Under the pieces are notes generated by a model. The model was given only the letters and a program-made list of their open reading frames with translations. It was not told the DNA's origin and made no database searches. 43,712 nt of DNA from CAYJLB01 sp964370845 (GTDB taxonomy: Bacteria; Bacillota; Clostridia; Oscillospirales; Ruminococcaceae), in NCBI GenBank assembly GCA_964370845.1, contig CAYJLB010000014.1, positions 1 to 43,712 of the forward strand, in the 5' to 3' direction. The translations under genes and the position numbers were made by a program. Positions 23,852-32,661 of the stretch are shown piece by piece; the stretch's first letter is position 1; every line of letters starts with the position of its first letter.

Positions 23852-25789
23852 ATGATTAAATTAACATTAAAAGATGGTAGCGTTAGAGAAGTTGAAGTTA
23901 ATAGTGCTGCTGAAATAGTAAAAAATATCGGCATGGGGCTTTATAAAGCTGCTTGTGCTGTGAAAATTAACGGAGAAGTTAAAGATTTAAGAGCGACAAT
24001 TGATTCCGATTGCACTTTTGAAGTTTTAACTTGCAATGATAAAGAGGGTATGGCGGCTTTCCGTCACACTGCTTCCCATATTTTGGCACAAGCTGTGAAA
24101 AGATTGTACCCTGAAGTAAAACTTGCTATTGGTCCTTCAATCGAAAATGGTTTTTATTATGATTTTGATGTAAAAACTCCATTTTCTGCCGACGAATTAA
24201 CAAAAATTGAAGCTGAAATGAAAAAAATTGTTAAGGAAAATCTTCCTATTGAACAATATTCACTTCCATTTGCTGAAGCTGAAAAATTCCTTGAGGAACA
24301 AGGAGAAATTTATAAAGTTGAACTATGTAGAGAACATGCTGACGCTGGGGAAGAAATTTCTTTCTATAAACAAGGGGAGTTCACTGACCTTTGTGCAGGT
24401 CCTCACTTAATGACAACTGGTGGGATTAAAGCATTTAAACTTTTAAGTTGCACAGGCGCTTATTGGAGAGGTAGCGAGAAAAACAAAATGCTTTCTCGTG
24501 TTTATGCGACTGCATTTCCAAAACAAGCTGAACTTGACGAACATATTAAACGTCTTGAGGAAGCTAAACTTCGTGACCACAATAAGTTAGGTAGAGAACT
24601 TGAAATTTTCACAACTTCCGAGCATATCGGACAAGGTTTACCAATTCTTCTTCCAAAAGGTGCAAAGGTAATTCAACTTTTACAAAGATGGGTGGAAGAT
24701 GTTGAGGAACAAAGAGGTTATGTGCTTACTAAAACTCCACTTATGTCAAAAAGCGATTTATTCAAAATTTCTGGGCACTGGGATCACTATAAAGACGGAA
24801 TGTTCGTTTTAGGCGATGAAAAAAAAGACAAGGAAGTTTTTGCAATGCGTCCAATGACTTGTCCTTTCCAATATCAAGTTTTCTTAAATAGAAAACGTTC
24901 TTACCGTGATTTGCCAATGCGTTTAGGCGAAACTTCTACTCTTTTTAGAAATGAAGAAAGCGGAGAAATGCACGGACTTATCCGTGTGCGTCAATTTACA
25001 ATTTCCGAGGGGCATTTAATTCTTCGTCCTGAACAACTTGAGGAAGAATTTAAAGGTTGTTTAGAGCTTGCAAATTACATGCTTGAAACTTTAGGATTAA
25101 AAGAAGACGTTTCTTACAGATTTTCTAAGTGGGACGAAACTCGCACAGATAAATATGAAGGCGCAAAAGAACAATGGGACGAAGCTCAAGATTTAATGGG
25201 TAATATCCTTGATAAATTAGACCTTAACTACTCTGTTGGAATTGATGAAGCAGCTTTCTATGGTCCAAAACTTGACATTCAAATTAAGAATGTTCATGGT
25301 AAAGAAGATACACTTATCACAATTCAAATCGATATGCTACTTGCTAAAAAATTCGGTATGGAATATGTTGACGAGGACGGAACAAATTCAACTCCATATA
25401 TAATCCACAGAACTTCACTAGGTTGTTATGAAAGAACTTTGGCACTTTTAATTGAAAAATATGCAGGTGCATTCCCATTATGGCTGTCACCTACGCAAGT
25501 AAAAGTTATGCCAATTTCTGATAGTCAACTTGATTATGCAAAAGGAATTTGTGAGAAATTAGACAGTATTGGAATTAGATATGAACTAGACAACAGAAAT
25601 GAAAAAATTGGCTATAAAATCCGTCAAGCACAACTTGAAAAAGTTCCTTATTTCCTAGTTATTGGAGATAAAGAGATTGAGGCTAATGCAGTTGCTGTAC
25701 GTTCAAGAAAAACTGGTGAAACTGAAGTTATGTCTATTGATGAATTAATCAATAAACTTGCAGTTGAAGTAGCTACTAAAGCTATATAA
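23852..25789 (+). CDS. thrS: Threonyl-tRNA synthetase
   Basis: 645 residues, full length: TGS domain (about 1-62), editing/second additional domain with HTASHILAQAVKRLYP (about 70-85) and CAGPHL, class II catalytic core with MRPMTCPFQYQVF (zinc Cys), the motif 2 region RLGETSTLFRNEESGEMHGL and motif 3 HRTSLGCYERTLALL, then an anticodon-binding domain. The start at 23852 has AGAAAGGA 11 nt upstream and begins MIKLTLKDGS; an upstream in-frame ATG at 23798 lies inside the T-box terminator and is rejected. Controlled by the T-box leader. Confidence 0.97.
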   Translation: MIKLTLKDGSVREVEVNSAAEIVKNIGMGLYKAACAVKINGEVKDLRATIDSDCTFEVLTCNDKEGMAAFRHTASHILAQAVKRLYPEVKLAIGPSIENGFYYDFDVKTPFSADELTKIEAEMKKIVKENLPIEQYSLPFAEAEKFLEEQGEIYKVELCREHADAGEEISFYKQGEFTDLCAGPHLMTTGGIKAFKLLSCTGAYWRGSEKNKMLSRVYATAFPKQAELDEHIKRLEEAKLRDHNKLGRELEIFTTSEHIGQGLPILLPKGAKVIQLLQRWVEDVEEQRGYVLTKTPLMSKSDLFKISGHWDHYKDGMFVLGDEKKDKEVFAMRPMTCPFQYQVFLNRKRSYRDLPMRLGETSTLFRNEESGEMHGLIRVRQFTISEGHLILRPEQLEEEFKGCLELANYMLETLGLKEDVSYRFSKWDETRTDKYEGAKEQWDEAQDLMGNILDKLDLNYSVGIDEAAFYGPKLDIQIKNVHGKEDTLITIQIDMLLAKKFGMEYVDEDGTNSTPYIIHRTSLGCYERTLALLIEKYAGAFPLWLSPTQVKVMPISDSQLDYAKGICEKLDSIGIRYELDNRNEKIGYKIRQAQLEKVPYFLVIGDKEIEANAVAVRSRKTGETEVMSIDELINKLAVEVATKAI

Positions 25790-25798
25790 AAATAATAA

Positions 25799-25846
25799 AA
25801 GGTTGTAACGAACAAATTTATGTTCGTTACAACCTCTTTTATTTTT
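25799..25846. terminator. Bidirectional terminator between thrS and the methyltransferase
   Basis: A perfect 14-bp stem GGTTGTAACGAACA (25801-25814) with TGTTCGTTACAACC (25821-25834), followed by TCTTTTATTTTT on plus. An A-rich run on the other side makes it usable from the minus-strand gene, whose stop overlaps it. Confidence 0.9.
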
Positions 25847-26552
25847 CCAACAAAATATGATTGAAATAAGCCACATTAATAAAATCGGGATTGTCACAAA
25901 TTTCTTTTTCAATTTCCAGCATTTTTTCAACCCAGTTTTCACTATTTTGAGTTTGTGAATTATGCAAACTTGCTACTCCACGAATACCATGAATGCTTTT
26001 TATAACAAACTTATTATCCAAAAGACTCAGCAAATCATCATTGCTATAATATTTTATATCACCAAAGGCACTTGAATAGGAAAAACCTCCAGAAAGCAAT
26101 TTTTTCGCATCATCTAAGTCATAATCTTGAACAATAGCTTGTATAATTCTCCCGTTTTTGTTATGCCTTACAATGGACAAAATTCCGCCTTTTTTAAGAA
26201 CTCTAACCAATTCAGCTAAAATTTCTTTTGCATTTGGGACAAACTCTAAAACTAAATGACAAGTAACAACATCAAAAGTTTCGTCCGCAGTATTTTTTAA
26301 GTAGGATAAATCTCCATTAATTTGAGTAAAACCCTCTTTGTTTTCGCTATATTCAATCATTGTTTTATCAATTTCTAAAGCAATAACTTCATTGTTTTTC
26401 GCCAAAAAATTAGACGTAAAGCCAAACCCGCTTCCAAAATCGAATATTTTTTTATCTGTAATATTTTCTAGTTGCGACCATAAAGTTCTGTAAAAAAGTT
26501 TCCCTAAAGGGGAAATTGTATAGTCATAATATAATTTCATATCCTTATTCAT
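25839..26552 (-). CDS. Class I SAM-dependent methyltransferase
   Basis: 237 residues, Rossmann-type. Motif I reads FDFGSGFGFTSNFLA (about 35-49), the acidic end of strand 2 is ALEID, motif II is GDLSYL and the post-motif segment is FDVVTCHLVLEFVPN; the typical VLKKGGILSIV strand follows. Looks like Methyltransf_11/UbiE-like small-molecule enzymes; the substrate is unknown. I chose ATG 26552 with AAAAGGA 11 nt upstream over a GTG start at 26585. It stands alone, convergent with thrS and divergent from the aldose-epimerase-like gene. Confidence 0.85.
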   Translation of the reverse strand: MNKDMKLYYDYTISPLGKLFYRTLWSQLENITDKKIFDFGSGFGFTSNFLAKNNEVIALEIDKTMIEYSENKEGFTQINGDLSYLKNTADETFDVVTCHLVLEFVPNAKEILAELVRVLKKGGILSIVRHNKNGRIIQAIVQDYDLDDAKKLLSGGFSYSSAFGDIKYYSNDDLLSLLDNKFVIKSIHGIRGVASLHNSQTQNSENWVEKMLEIEKEICDNPDFINVAYFNHILLEK

Positions 26553-26611
26553 TAAAAAATCATTCCTTTTATAAATTTTTATCACAAAACACTTTCATTT
26601 CACTTAAATAG

Positions 26612-26639
26612 TTGAATTTTTTTACTAATATGTTATAAT
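26612..26639 (+). promoter_or_regulatory. Promoter of the aldose-epimerase-like gene
   Basis: TTGAAT (26612-26617), a 16-bp spacer and TATAAT (26634-26639), 45 bp before the ATG at 26685. Confidence 0.6.
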
Positions 26640-26684
26640 TAAAAATAGAAAAACCCAAAATTTACACTGAAAGGAATTTTTATT

Positions 26685-27590
26685 ATGGAAATTAAATTGC
26701 AAAATGAAATTTGCGAAGTACTATTCTCTTTACGAGGGGCGGAGCTTTGCTCTTTTAAGTTTAAAGGCGAGGAAAATCAGTATATTTGGGACGCAAATCC
26801 AAATGTTTGGGGCTGGCACGCACCAACCTTATTCCCTATAATCAGTGGTATGAAAGACAACGAATATATCGTAAACGGAAAAACTTACACCCTACAAAGT
26901 CACGGTTTTACTAGATGGAGCACTTTTGAAGTGATAACTCAAACGGAAACGTCGGTAACTTTTAGACTACGAAAAGAATTGCTTGAGGAAAAATTTAAAG
27001 ATACTTATCCTTATGATTTTCACTTAGACATAACTTATATCCTTGAAAATAGCACTCTCATAAAAACTCACACAGTTACAAATTTATCTTCTAGTGAGGT
27101 TATGCTGTTTGAAGTGGGCGGGCACGACGCTTTTAGCACAACTGTTGAAACAGGCGAAACCATGGACGATTATTACCTTGACTTTGGTGATAACATTGAC
27201 AAATTAACTGCATTAAAATTACACCCACAAACAGGTTTTGTCACTAGAGAAACTAGAGAACATACCCTTGTGGGTGGTAAATTAGATGTTCCTATGGAAT
27301 TTTTTTCTGGCGATACATTAATTATTCAAAATCCTACATTTAAAACAGTTTCACTAAAAAGCAGAGCTTCAAGTCGCAGTATAACAGTAGAATTTCCCGA
27401 TTTTGATGTAATTGCTTTTTGGAGCAAATATGTTGAAGGCGGTCAATCCAATTATGTTTGCATTGAACCTTGGACAAGTTTACCCGATTGCGATTATTTA
27501 TCAAAAGAATTAAGCGAAAAAGTGGGAATTCAATCCCTTTCTCCGCTAGAATCAAAGGACTACACTATAAAAACTACTTTCAATAAATAA
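26685..27590 (+). CDS. Aldose 1-epimerase-like protein (LacX group)
   Basis: 301 residues of the galactose-mutarotase fold. Recognisable are LRGAELCSFKFKG at the start, LFPIISGM, the substrate/catalytic histidines in QSHGFTRWSTF and GGHDAF, and the late catalytic glutamate in CIEPWTSLPD. Such proteins interconvert alpha and beta anomers of free sugars or of sugar phosphates; the LacX-like branch is poorly characterised. AAAGGA precedes the ATG at about 10 nt. It is a single gene, convergent with the EAL gene at 27617; only 26 bp separate the stop codons. Confidence 0.87.
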   Translation: MEIKLQNEICEVLFSLRGAELCSFKFKGEENQYIWDANPNVWGWHAPTLFPIISGMKDNEYIVNGKTYTLQSHGFTRWSTFEVITQTETSVTFRLRKELLEEKFKDTYPYDFHLDITYILENSTLIKTHTVTNLSSSEVMLFEVGGHDAFSTTVETGETMDDYYLDFGDNIDKLTALKLHPQTGFVTRETREHTLVGGKLDVPMEFFSGDTLIIQNPTFKTVSLKSRASSRSITVEFPDFDVIAFWSKYVEGGQSNYVCIEPWTSLPDCDYLSKELSEKVGIQSLSPLESKDYTIKTTFNK

Positions 27591-27616
27591 TTATTTAAAC
27601 AGCTGAAATAGTAGTT

Positions 27617-28861
27617 TTATTTTATATCAAGATTTTCATAAGCTTCGGGTTTAGCAAAATAATACCCTTGCGAATAATCAATATTATGTGCTAAAACAAT
27701 ATCTTGAATTCCTTGATTTTCAACAAATTCCGCTACTGTTTCAGCTCCAATTAAATTGGACATATAGCAAATTGCATTTAAAATAGTTTCGCTGTCCTTG
27801 CTTGTTTCAAGAGTTTTAATTATATCTCCGTCAATTTTAATTATATCAGGTCTTAAAGAAATAATAGAAGTATAAGTTGCATATCCTACACCAAAATCAT
27901 CAACAGCAATGCTACAACCAAGCTCCCTAACTCTAGTTAAAAACCCAAACAAATCCTTGTTATTGCTGTAATTTTCGGTTTCAACAAATTCAATTGTTAC
28001 CTTTGATTTATTTGGATAATCTTTAAGTCTATTTATAAACCACTCTCTAAAATCCACTGATTGTATGTCATATAAAGAAAGATTTATTCCGAGCTTACTT
28101 TCTTTTCCCTCGAACAATTTTAAAGCCTTATCAATTAAAGCCTTACTTAAAGATAAATACATTTTAAGTTTTTTAGATGCTTCAAGAAAATATCCAGGGG
28201 GATAAACTTTTCCATTTTCATCAATAACTCTCATCAAAGCTTCATACTTAACAATTTTTCCCGATTTATTATCTCTAATCCCTTGAAAATAAGGCACTAC
28301 CTTATCGTTTTCTAGTGCATGTGTCAATAATTCTAATATCTGCACATATTTTTCTTGTTCATTTTGAAGCAATTCTTTTTCATTAGAAACTTCAATGAAA
28401 TTATTTTGCAAATCCTTATTCACGTAATAAGCACTTATACAACGGTTTACAAGGTCATCACCAAAAGCAATTGCAAAACGAGAGATTCCGCTTAATCCAG
28501 TCATTTTACCTCGAATAAGTTCGTATTGCTCGTGATTAGTTTTCATAAGATTGTAAAAATCTTCATCACTAATATCATCGTTTGCAACAGCCATAAAAGT
28601 TTTATATGAGTGAATGTAAACATGTATTATATTGTCGATACCCATTTGCTTGTATGCCTCATTACCCATTGCAAGTATTTCGGCACTCGTTTTATAATAC
28701 TTTTCTTCATCAAAACAAGCAATCATCATATCCGCATTAACAACTTCCGTCATACAAATTTTATTAAATTTATATATTTTATTATCAATTAAAAATTGTT
28801 CATAGCTTTTAATATTAAATCTTACGTCTATAAGTGGATTTGTGCTGCATAAATCAGCCAT
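27617..28861 (-). CDS. Degenerate GGDEF - EAL c-di-GMP phosphodiesterase
   Basis: 414 residues, no membrane segment. The N-terminal half (about 1-165) is a GGDEF-like domain whose motif is replaced by SYKTF, matching the NYKTF of the 836-3379 protein; the following segment SRFAIAFGDDLV is also shared. The C-terminal EAL domain keeps EALMR, NLS (GINLSLYDI), EFVETE, DDFGVGYATY, IIKIDGD, AEFVEN and QGYYFAKP, so hydrolysis of c-di-GMP is expected. It is the second gene of an operon behind the diguanylate cyclase, 44 bp apart, with GAGGTAAAG before its ATG. It lacks the FIST sensor of its paralogue, so it may get its signal from a partner. Confidence 0.92.
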   Translation of the reverse strand: MADLCSTNPLIDVRFNIKSYEQFLIDNKIYKFNKICMTEVVNADMMIACFDEEKYYKTSAEILAMGNEAYKQMGIDNIIHVYIHSYKTFMAVANDDISDEDFYNLMKTNHEQYELIRGKMTGLSGISRFAIAFGDDLVNRCISAYYVNKDLQNNFIEVSNEKELLQNEQEKYVQILELLTHALENDKVVPYFQGIRDNKSGKIVKYEALMRVIDENGKVYPPGYFLEASKKLKMYLSLSKALIDKALKLFEGKESKLGINLSLYDIQSVDFREWFINRLKDYPNKSKVTIEFVETENYSNNKDLFGFLTRVRELGCSIAVDDFGVGYATYTSIISLRPDIIKIDGDIIKTLETSKDSETILNAICYMSNLIGAETVAEFVENQGIQDIVLAHNIDYSQGYYFAKPEAYENLDIK

Positions 28862-28905
28862 AATACTTTACCTCAATTTTTATTAATTATTTTAACTTAC
28901 AAAGA

Positions 28906-30213
28906 TTATTCCTGTGAAGGAATTACTCTTGCACTCATTCTCGACTGTTTACTTGCCATTTTATCATCGTACATCTTTTTGTCAACCAATTTAAAAAACT
29001 CATTAAATTCTGCTAAAGTAGTTCCAACAAACTTATCAAATCCAATAGCTAGTGAAAATTTATATACAGCATTTTTATTAATCTTATTAATTTGTGCAAC
29101 TACGTCATTAATCATATCTTTAACTTCCTCTTTACTGCACCCTGCTAAAAGAGAAACATACTCGTCACCGCCAATACGGAAAGTTTTTCCATATTTACCA
29201 AAACATTCGTTAAGTGCATAATAAGAATTTCGTAGCGCATTATCACCCTCTACATGCCCTAAATTATCATTAATTAATTTTAGGTTATTCATATCCGAAA
29301 TAATACACCAAACTTCTTTTTCACTAGTGTTATCATCAAACATTTCGTTTAGTTCTTCGTGATATGCTTTTGCATTAAATCCACCAGTTAATGAATCATT
29401 AAAAGAATATTCAAGTAGCATACTTTTCATATTATTCGCAACACTAGCAATTCTTCCGATTTCATCTTTTGTATAAAGATGAGCTGGAATTTCAATTTTC
29501 ATATTCCCAGTATCAGCTATTTGGGACATAGATTTTTCAAGCGAAATTAAACTTGAACTCATACTCTTTGAGAAAAATCTTGTGAATAATATCACACCTA
29601 AAATAATAGCTATACAAATTATTGCACCGGAAACTAAAATTGTTATTACAAGCCAATCATTAACTTCCAAAGCCTCATTCATAAGCATTTCTTCGTCATA
29701 AGAAAACTGGTCAATACTACCAAAAAATTCATTTGCAATTGGAGTAACTACTTGTAATGCATAAAGGGCTTCATCATAATCTCCTCCGTTAATCCAAATA
29801 TCCGCGGACAAAATCATACTGTCTTTATAAACATTTTTTTCTTCAATAATTCGTGTAAACTCAGTAAGCTGGCTACCACTTAAATGTTCCGAAAAAACTT
29901 CCATTTTATTATCAAGATCATCAAATGCCGTAATATAATCATCATAATAAGCATTTTTTACATCTTCATCAACAGCAAAAAGTATATCTCTACCTAGTAC
30001 TCTACAAACATACATATTTCTTATTATATCACTAAGACTTTCTTTATTTCTAACGTTTTCATCAATAATATTTTGTGAAGATGCATTTATTGCCCAAATA
30101 GAAAAGAAAGAAAAAACACAAATTATAACAACATTTATTATAACAAACAATTGTAAGGGTAGAAACTTTCTTTTTATAGTCGCATTATTTAACCAATTTA
30201 CAAATTTTTTCAT
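28906..30213 (-). CDS. Membrane diguanylate cyclase with HAMP-like linker
   Basis: 435 residues. Two membrane helices (about 20-43 and 187-212) bracket an extracytoplasmic helical sensor domain of about 140 residues; a HAMP-like linker follows, then the GGDEF domain (about 270-430). DSLTGGFNAKAYHEE opens it, SDMNNLKLINDNLGH carries a metal ligand and the substrate-binding residues, and RIGGDEYVSL is an active-type motif. The upstream RxxD inhibitory site is missing (GKYG instead), so product inhibition is probably absent. It should make c-di-GMP from two GTP in response to an outside signal. The start is ATG 30213 with AAAAAAGGA 10 nt upstream; a TTG at 30222 touches the SD. First gene of a two-gene operon with an EAL protein. 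Confidence 0.93.
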   Translation of the reverse strand: MKKFVNWLNNATIKRKFLPLQLFVIINVVIICVFSFFSIWAINASSQNIIDENVRNKESLSDIIRNMYVCRVLGRDILFAVDEDVKNAYYDDYITAFDDLDNKMEVFSEHLSGSQLTEFTRIIEEKNVYKDSMILSADIWINGGDYDEALYALQVVTPIANEFFGSIDQFSYDEEMLMNEALEVNDWLVITILVSGAIICIAIILGVILFTRFFSKSMSSSLISLEKSMSQIADTGNMKIEIPAHLYTKDEIGRIASVANNMKSMLLEYSFNDSLTGGFNAKAYHEELNEMFDDNTSEKEVWCIISDMNNLKLINDNLGHVEGDNALRNSYYALNECFGKYGKTFRIGGDEYVSLLAGCSKEEVKDMINDVVAQINKINKNAVYKFSLAIGFDKFVGTTLAEFNEFFKLVDKKMYDDKMASKQSRMSARVIPSQE

Positions 30214-30287
30214 ACTATACAAATCCTTTTTTCAAAGCTATGCTATTTACTAGCAAACATATTTTCAAGTCAATTACATATAATAAT

Positions 30288-30316
30288 ATTATACCAACTT
30301 ACTATAGTAATGTCAA
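30288..30316 (-). promoter_or_regulatory. Consensus promoter of the cyclase/EAL operon with a palindrome in the spacer
   Basis: Minus strand TTGACA (30316-30311), a 17-bp spacer and TATAAT (30293-30288): full consensus. The spacer starts with TTACTATAGTAA (30299-30310), a perfect 12-bp palindrome next to the -35 box and a natural place for a repressor or a spacer-binding activator. Confidence 0.75.
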
Positions 30317-30347
30317 TAAACATTGTAATGTATTATCGATAAATTTA

Positions 30348-30381
30348 AGTGGGAGGAAACCTTTTTCAGTTTCCTCCCACT
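30348..30381. terminator. Hairpin after dapL
   Basis: AGTGGGAGGAAAC (30348-30360) pairs perfectly with GTTTCCTCCCACT (30369-30381), 13 bp, 8-nt loop. The T-run is better on the plus strand (ATTTTTATT) than on the minus strand, where dapL is transcribed. Still the most likely end of the dapL transcript. Confidence 0.7.
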
Positions 30382-30398
30382 ATTTTTATTGTATTATA

Positions 30399-31583
30399 TT
30401 ATTTTATGCACATTTTTTCTAGCCTTGCCATTGCTTCTTTTGTGTTCTCATAAGTATTAAATGCAGTCAGTCTAAAGAAACCTTCCCCATTTTGTCCAAA
30501 TCCAGCACCAGGAGTTCCAACTACATTTGCTTCTTCCAAAAGTTTGTCGAAAAAGTCCCAAGAACTCATATTATCAGGGCATTTGAACCAAATATAAGGT
30601 GAATTTTTCCCACCACAATACCAAATTCCTAGCTTGTCCATTGTTTGAGCAATTAACTCAGCGTTTTTGCGGTAAGTAGCAATCGCTTCCCTTGTTTGAT
30701 TGTAACCCTCATCGGAAAATACTGCTTGTGCACCACGTTGAACGATATAAGGAACACCGTTGAACTTAGTAGTTTGACGTCTTAACCATAATTTATTTAG
30801 TTTTGTACCCTCGATTTCAAGCTCCATTGGTACAACTGTATAACCACAACGAGTTCCAGTAAATCCAGCAGTTTTTGATAATGAGCAAAACTCAATTACA
30901 CATTTTTTTGCCCCCTCAATTTGATAAACTGAAGTAGGTAAACCTTCCTCAATAATAAAAGCTTCGTACGCTGCATCAAAAAGGATAACAGCATTATTTT
31001 TAATCGCATAATCTACCCAAGTTTTAAGTTGTTCATAATTATAAACTGCACCTGTAGGATTGTTTGGTGAACAAAGATAAATTATATCCGCTTTTACATT
31101 TTCATCAGGCATTGGTAGGAAATTATTCTCCTTAACACCATTCATAAAAACGATTTTTCTACCGTGCATAATGTTTGTATCAACATAAACTGGATAAACT
31201 GGGTCAGGGATAAGCACAGTATTATCTGCACTAAAAATATCTAAAATATTTCCTAAATCGCTTTTTGCACCGTCGGAAACAAAAATTTCTCCAATTTCTA
31301 AATCAACATTTTTTTTAGCATAGTATTCTTGAATAGCAGTTTGCAAGAAACCGTAACCTTGTTCATCTCCATAGCCTTTGAACGTTTCCTTAACGCCCAT
31401 TTCCGCAACAGCTTTTTCCATAGCAGTAACGACACAAGGAACTAAAGGTAAAGTTACGTCACCTATCCCAAGACGAATTACATCTTTTTCAGGATTACTT
31501 TCTTTAAAAGCATTTATTTTCTTTGCAATTGTTGAGAATAAATAGCTTGCCTCAAGGTTTAAGTAGTTTTGATTAATCTTCAT
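30399..31583 (-). CDS. dapL: LL-diaminopimelate aminotransferase
   Basis: 394 residues, PLP-dependent class I/II aminotransferase. Makes LL-diaminopimelate from tetrahydrodipicolinate in one step, for lysine and peptidoglycan. Seen: LEASYLFSTIAKKINAF and RLGIGDVTLPL at the N-terminus, FVSDGAKSDLGNILD, PDPVYPVYVDTN, LCSPNNPTGAVY and the PLP lysine in EFCSLSKTAGFTGTRCG. These fit DapL rather than generic aspartate aminotransferases. The start at 31583 has AGAAAGGA 12 nt upstream; an ATG at 31595 directly touches the SD. The pathway agrees with dapF just upstream. Confidence 0.95.
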   Translation of the reverse strand: MKINQNYLNLEASYLFSTIAKKINAFKESNPEKDVIRLGIGDVTLPLVPCVVTAMEKAVAEMGVKETFKGYGDEQGYGFLQTAIQEYYAKKNVDLEIGEIFVSDGAKSDLGNILDIFSADNTVLIPDPVYPVYVDTNIMHGRKIVFMNGVKENNFLPMPDENVKADIIYLCSPNNPTGAVYNYEQLKTWVDYAIKNNAVILFDAAYEAFIIEEGLPTSVYQIEGAKKCVIEFCSLSKTAGFTGTRCGYTVVPMELEIEGTKLNKLWLRRQTTKFNGVPYIVQRGAQAVFSDEGYNQTREAIATYRKNAELIAQTMDKLGIWYCGGKNSPYIWFKCPDNMSSWDFFDKLLEEANVVGTPGAGFGQNGEGFFRLTAFNTYENTKEAMARLEKMCIK

Positions 31584-31627
31584 TTTTATGACCATTCCTT
31601 TCTGGACGTTTTGTGTGTCTTTTTTCG

Positions 31628-31724
31628 CTTGATTTTTCAAGTGGAAAAAGTTTCGTTCTTAAGGGACGAAAAACACAATAACTCCAAACGATTAAAATCG
31701 TGGTTTGAAAATTTATTTTCAAAC
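31628..31724 (-). other. Hairpin-rich leader between dapF and dapL
   Basis: The 173-bp gap holds three small stem-loops: CTTGA/TCAAG (31628-31641), TTTCGT/ACGAAA (31651-31671) and GTTTGAAAA/TTTTCAAAC (31703-31724, 9 bp, 4-nt loop). None is followed by a clear T-run on the minus strand. Possibly processing or stability elements that uncouple dapL from dapF; no known riboswitch recognised. Confidence 0.4.
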
Positions 31725-31756
31725 TTCTAATTCTTTTCTATAATTAAGTTTTAAAT

Positions 31757-32635
31757 TTATACTTCTATTTCAACTTGTCCTTTAAATACTGTAGTACAAC
31801 CACCAGTCATAAACACAGTTTCATCTGTATAACGTATGATTAGATCGCCACCACGTAGTTTCACTGTTACATCGCTATTTTTGTCACAATGTCCATTTAA
31901 TACAGCTGCTACAACTGCACCACAAGCACCTGTTCCACAAGCTAAGGTTTCACCCGAACCTCTCTCCCAAACACGCATTTTCAAAGTATTCTTATCAATT
32001 ACTTGAATAAATTCAGTATTAACTTTTTCAGGGAAAATTTCGTGACTTTCAAAAATAGGTCCAATTTTTTCAAGGTGGATTAAATCAGGGTCTTGTCCAA
32101 AAACAACACAATGAGGATTTCCCATTGAAACACAAGTGACTTTATATTCTTTATCAAGAATTGTTAAAGGAACATCAACTACTGTATCAGATTTTATTGT
32201 AGTAGGAATTTTTTCACCCTGTAAAATAGCCGCTCCCATATCAACTTTTGCAAGAGTAACTTTTTCATTTTCAACTGTTAAATCCAAAATCTTAACACCG
32301 CTTAATGTGTCAATTTCCATTGGATTACTAGTAGAAATTTTGTTGTCATAAAGAAATTTTGCAACACAACGAATTGCATTTCCACACATTTTCCCTTCAC
32401 TACCGTCAAGGTTGAACATTCTCATAGTAGCATCAGCTTTATCACTTTTACAAATAAAAACTACACCGTCGCCACCAATTCCAAAATTTCTATCAGAAAG
32501 AATTTCAGCAATCTTGCTAAAATATTTTTCCTCAACACCGCTATAATCACCGTTTTCTTTTCCCATGCAATTAATGTAAACATAATCATTTCCAGCACCG
32601 TGCATTTTTACAAAATCAATTGTTAAATTAGCCAT
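31757..32635 (-). CDS. dapF: Diaminopimelate epimerase
   Basis: 292 residues. Converts LL- to meso-diaminopimelate without cofactor. The two catalytic cysteines are in GKMCGNAIRCVAKF and ETLACGTGACGAVVAA; MHGAGNDYVYIN at the N-terminus and MGNPHCVVF are also typical. The start at 32635 begins MANLTIDFVKMHG and has AAGGGAAGTG upstream; a longer in-frame version would overlap trhA and lacks an SD. It lies 26 bp after trhA and upstream of dapL, so all three may share a transcript. Confidence 0.96.
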   Translation of the reverse strand: MANLTIDFVKMHGAGNDYVYINCMGKENGDYSGVEEKYFSKIAEILSDRNFGIGGDGVVFICKSDKADATMRMFNLDGSEGKMCGNAIRCVAKFLYDNKISTSNPMEIDTLSGVKILDLTVENEKVTLAKVDMGAAILQGEKIPTTIKSDTVVDVPLTILDKEYKVTCVSMGNPHCVVFGQDPDLIHLEKIGPIFESHEIFPEKVNTEFIQVIDKNTLKMRVWERGSGETLACGTGACGAVVAAVLNGHCDKNSDVTVKLRGGDLIIRYTDETVFMTGGCTTVFKGQVEIEV

Positions 32636-32661
32636 TTTCACTTCCCTTTCTAAATTTGTAG

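Noticed and set aside
30240..30422. A 60-codon plus-strand frame between the cyclase gene and dapL
   Set aside because: It overlaps the cyclase promoter and the hairpin after dapL; no SD.
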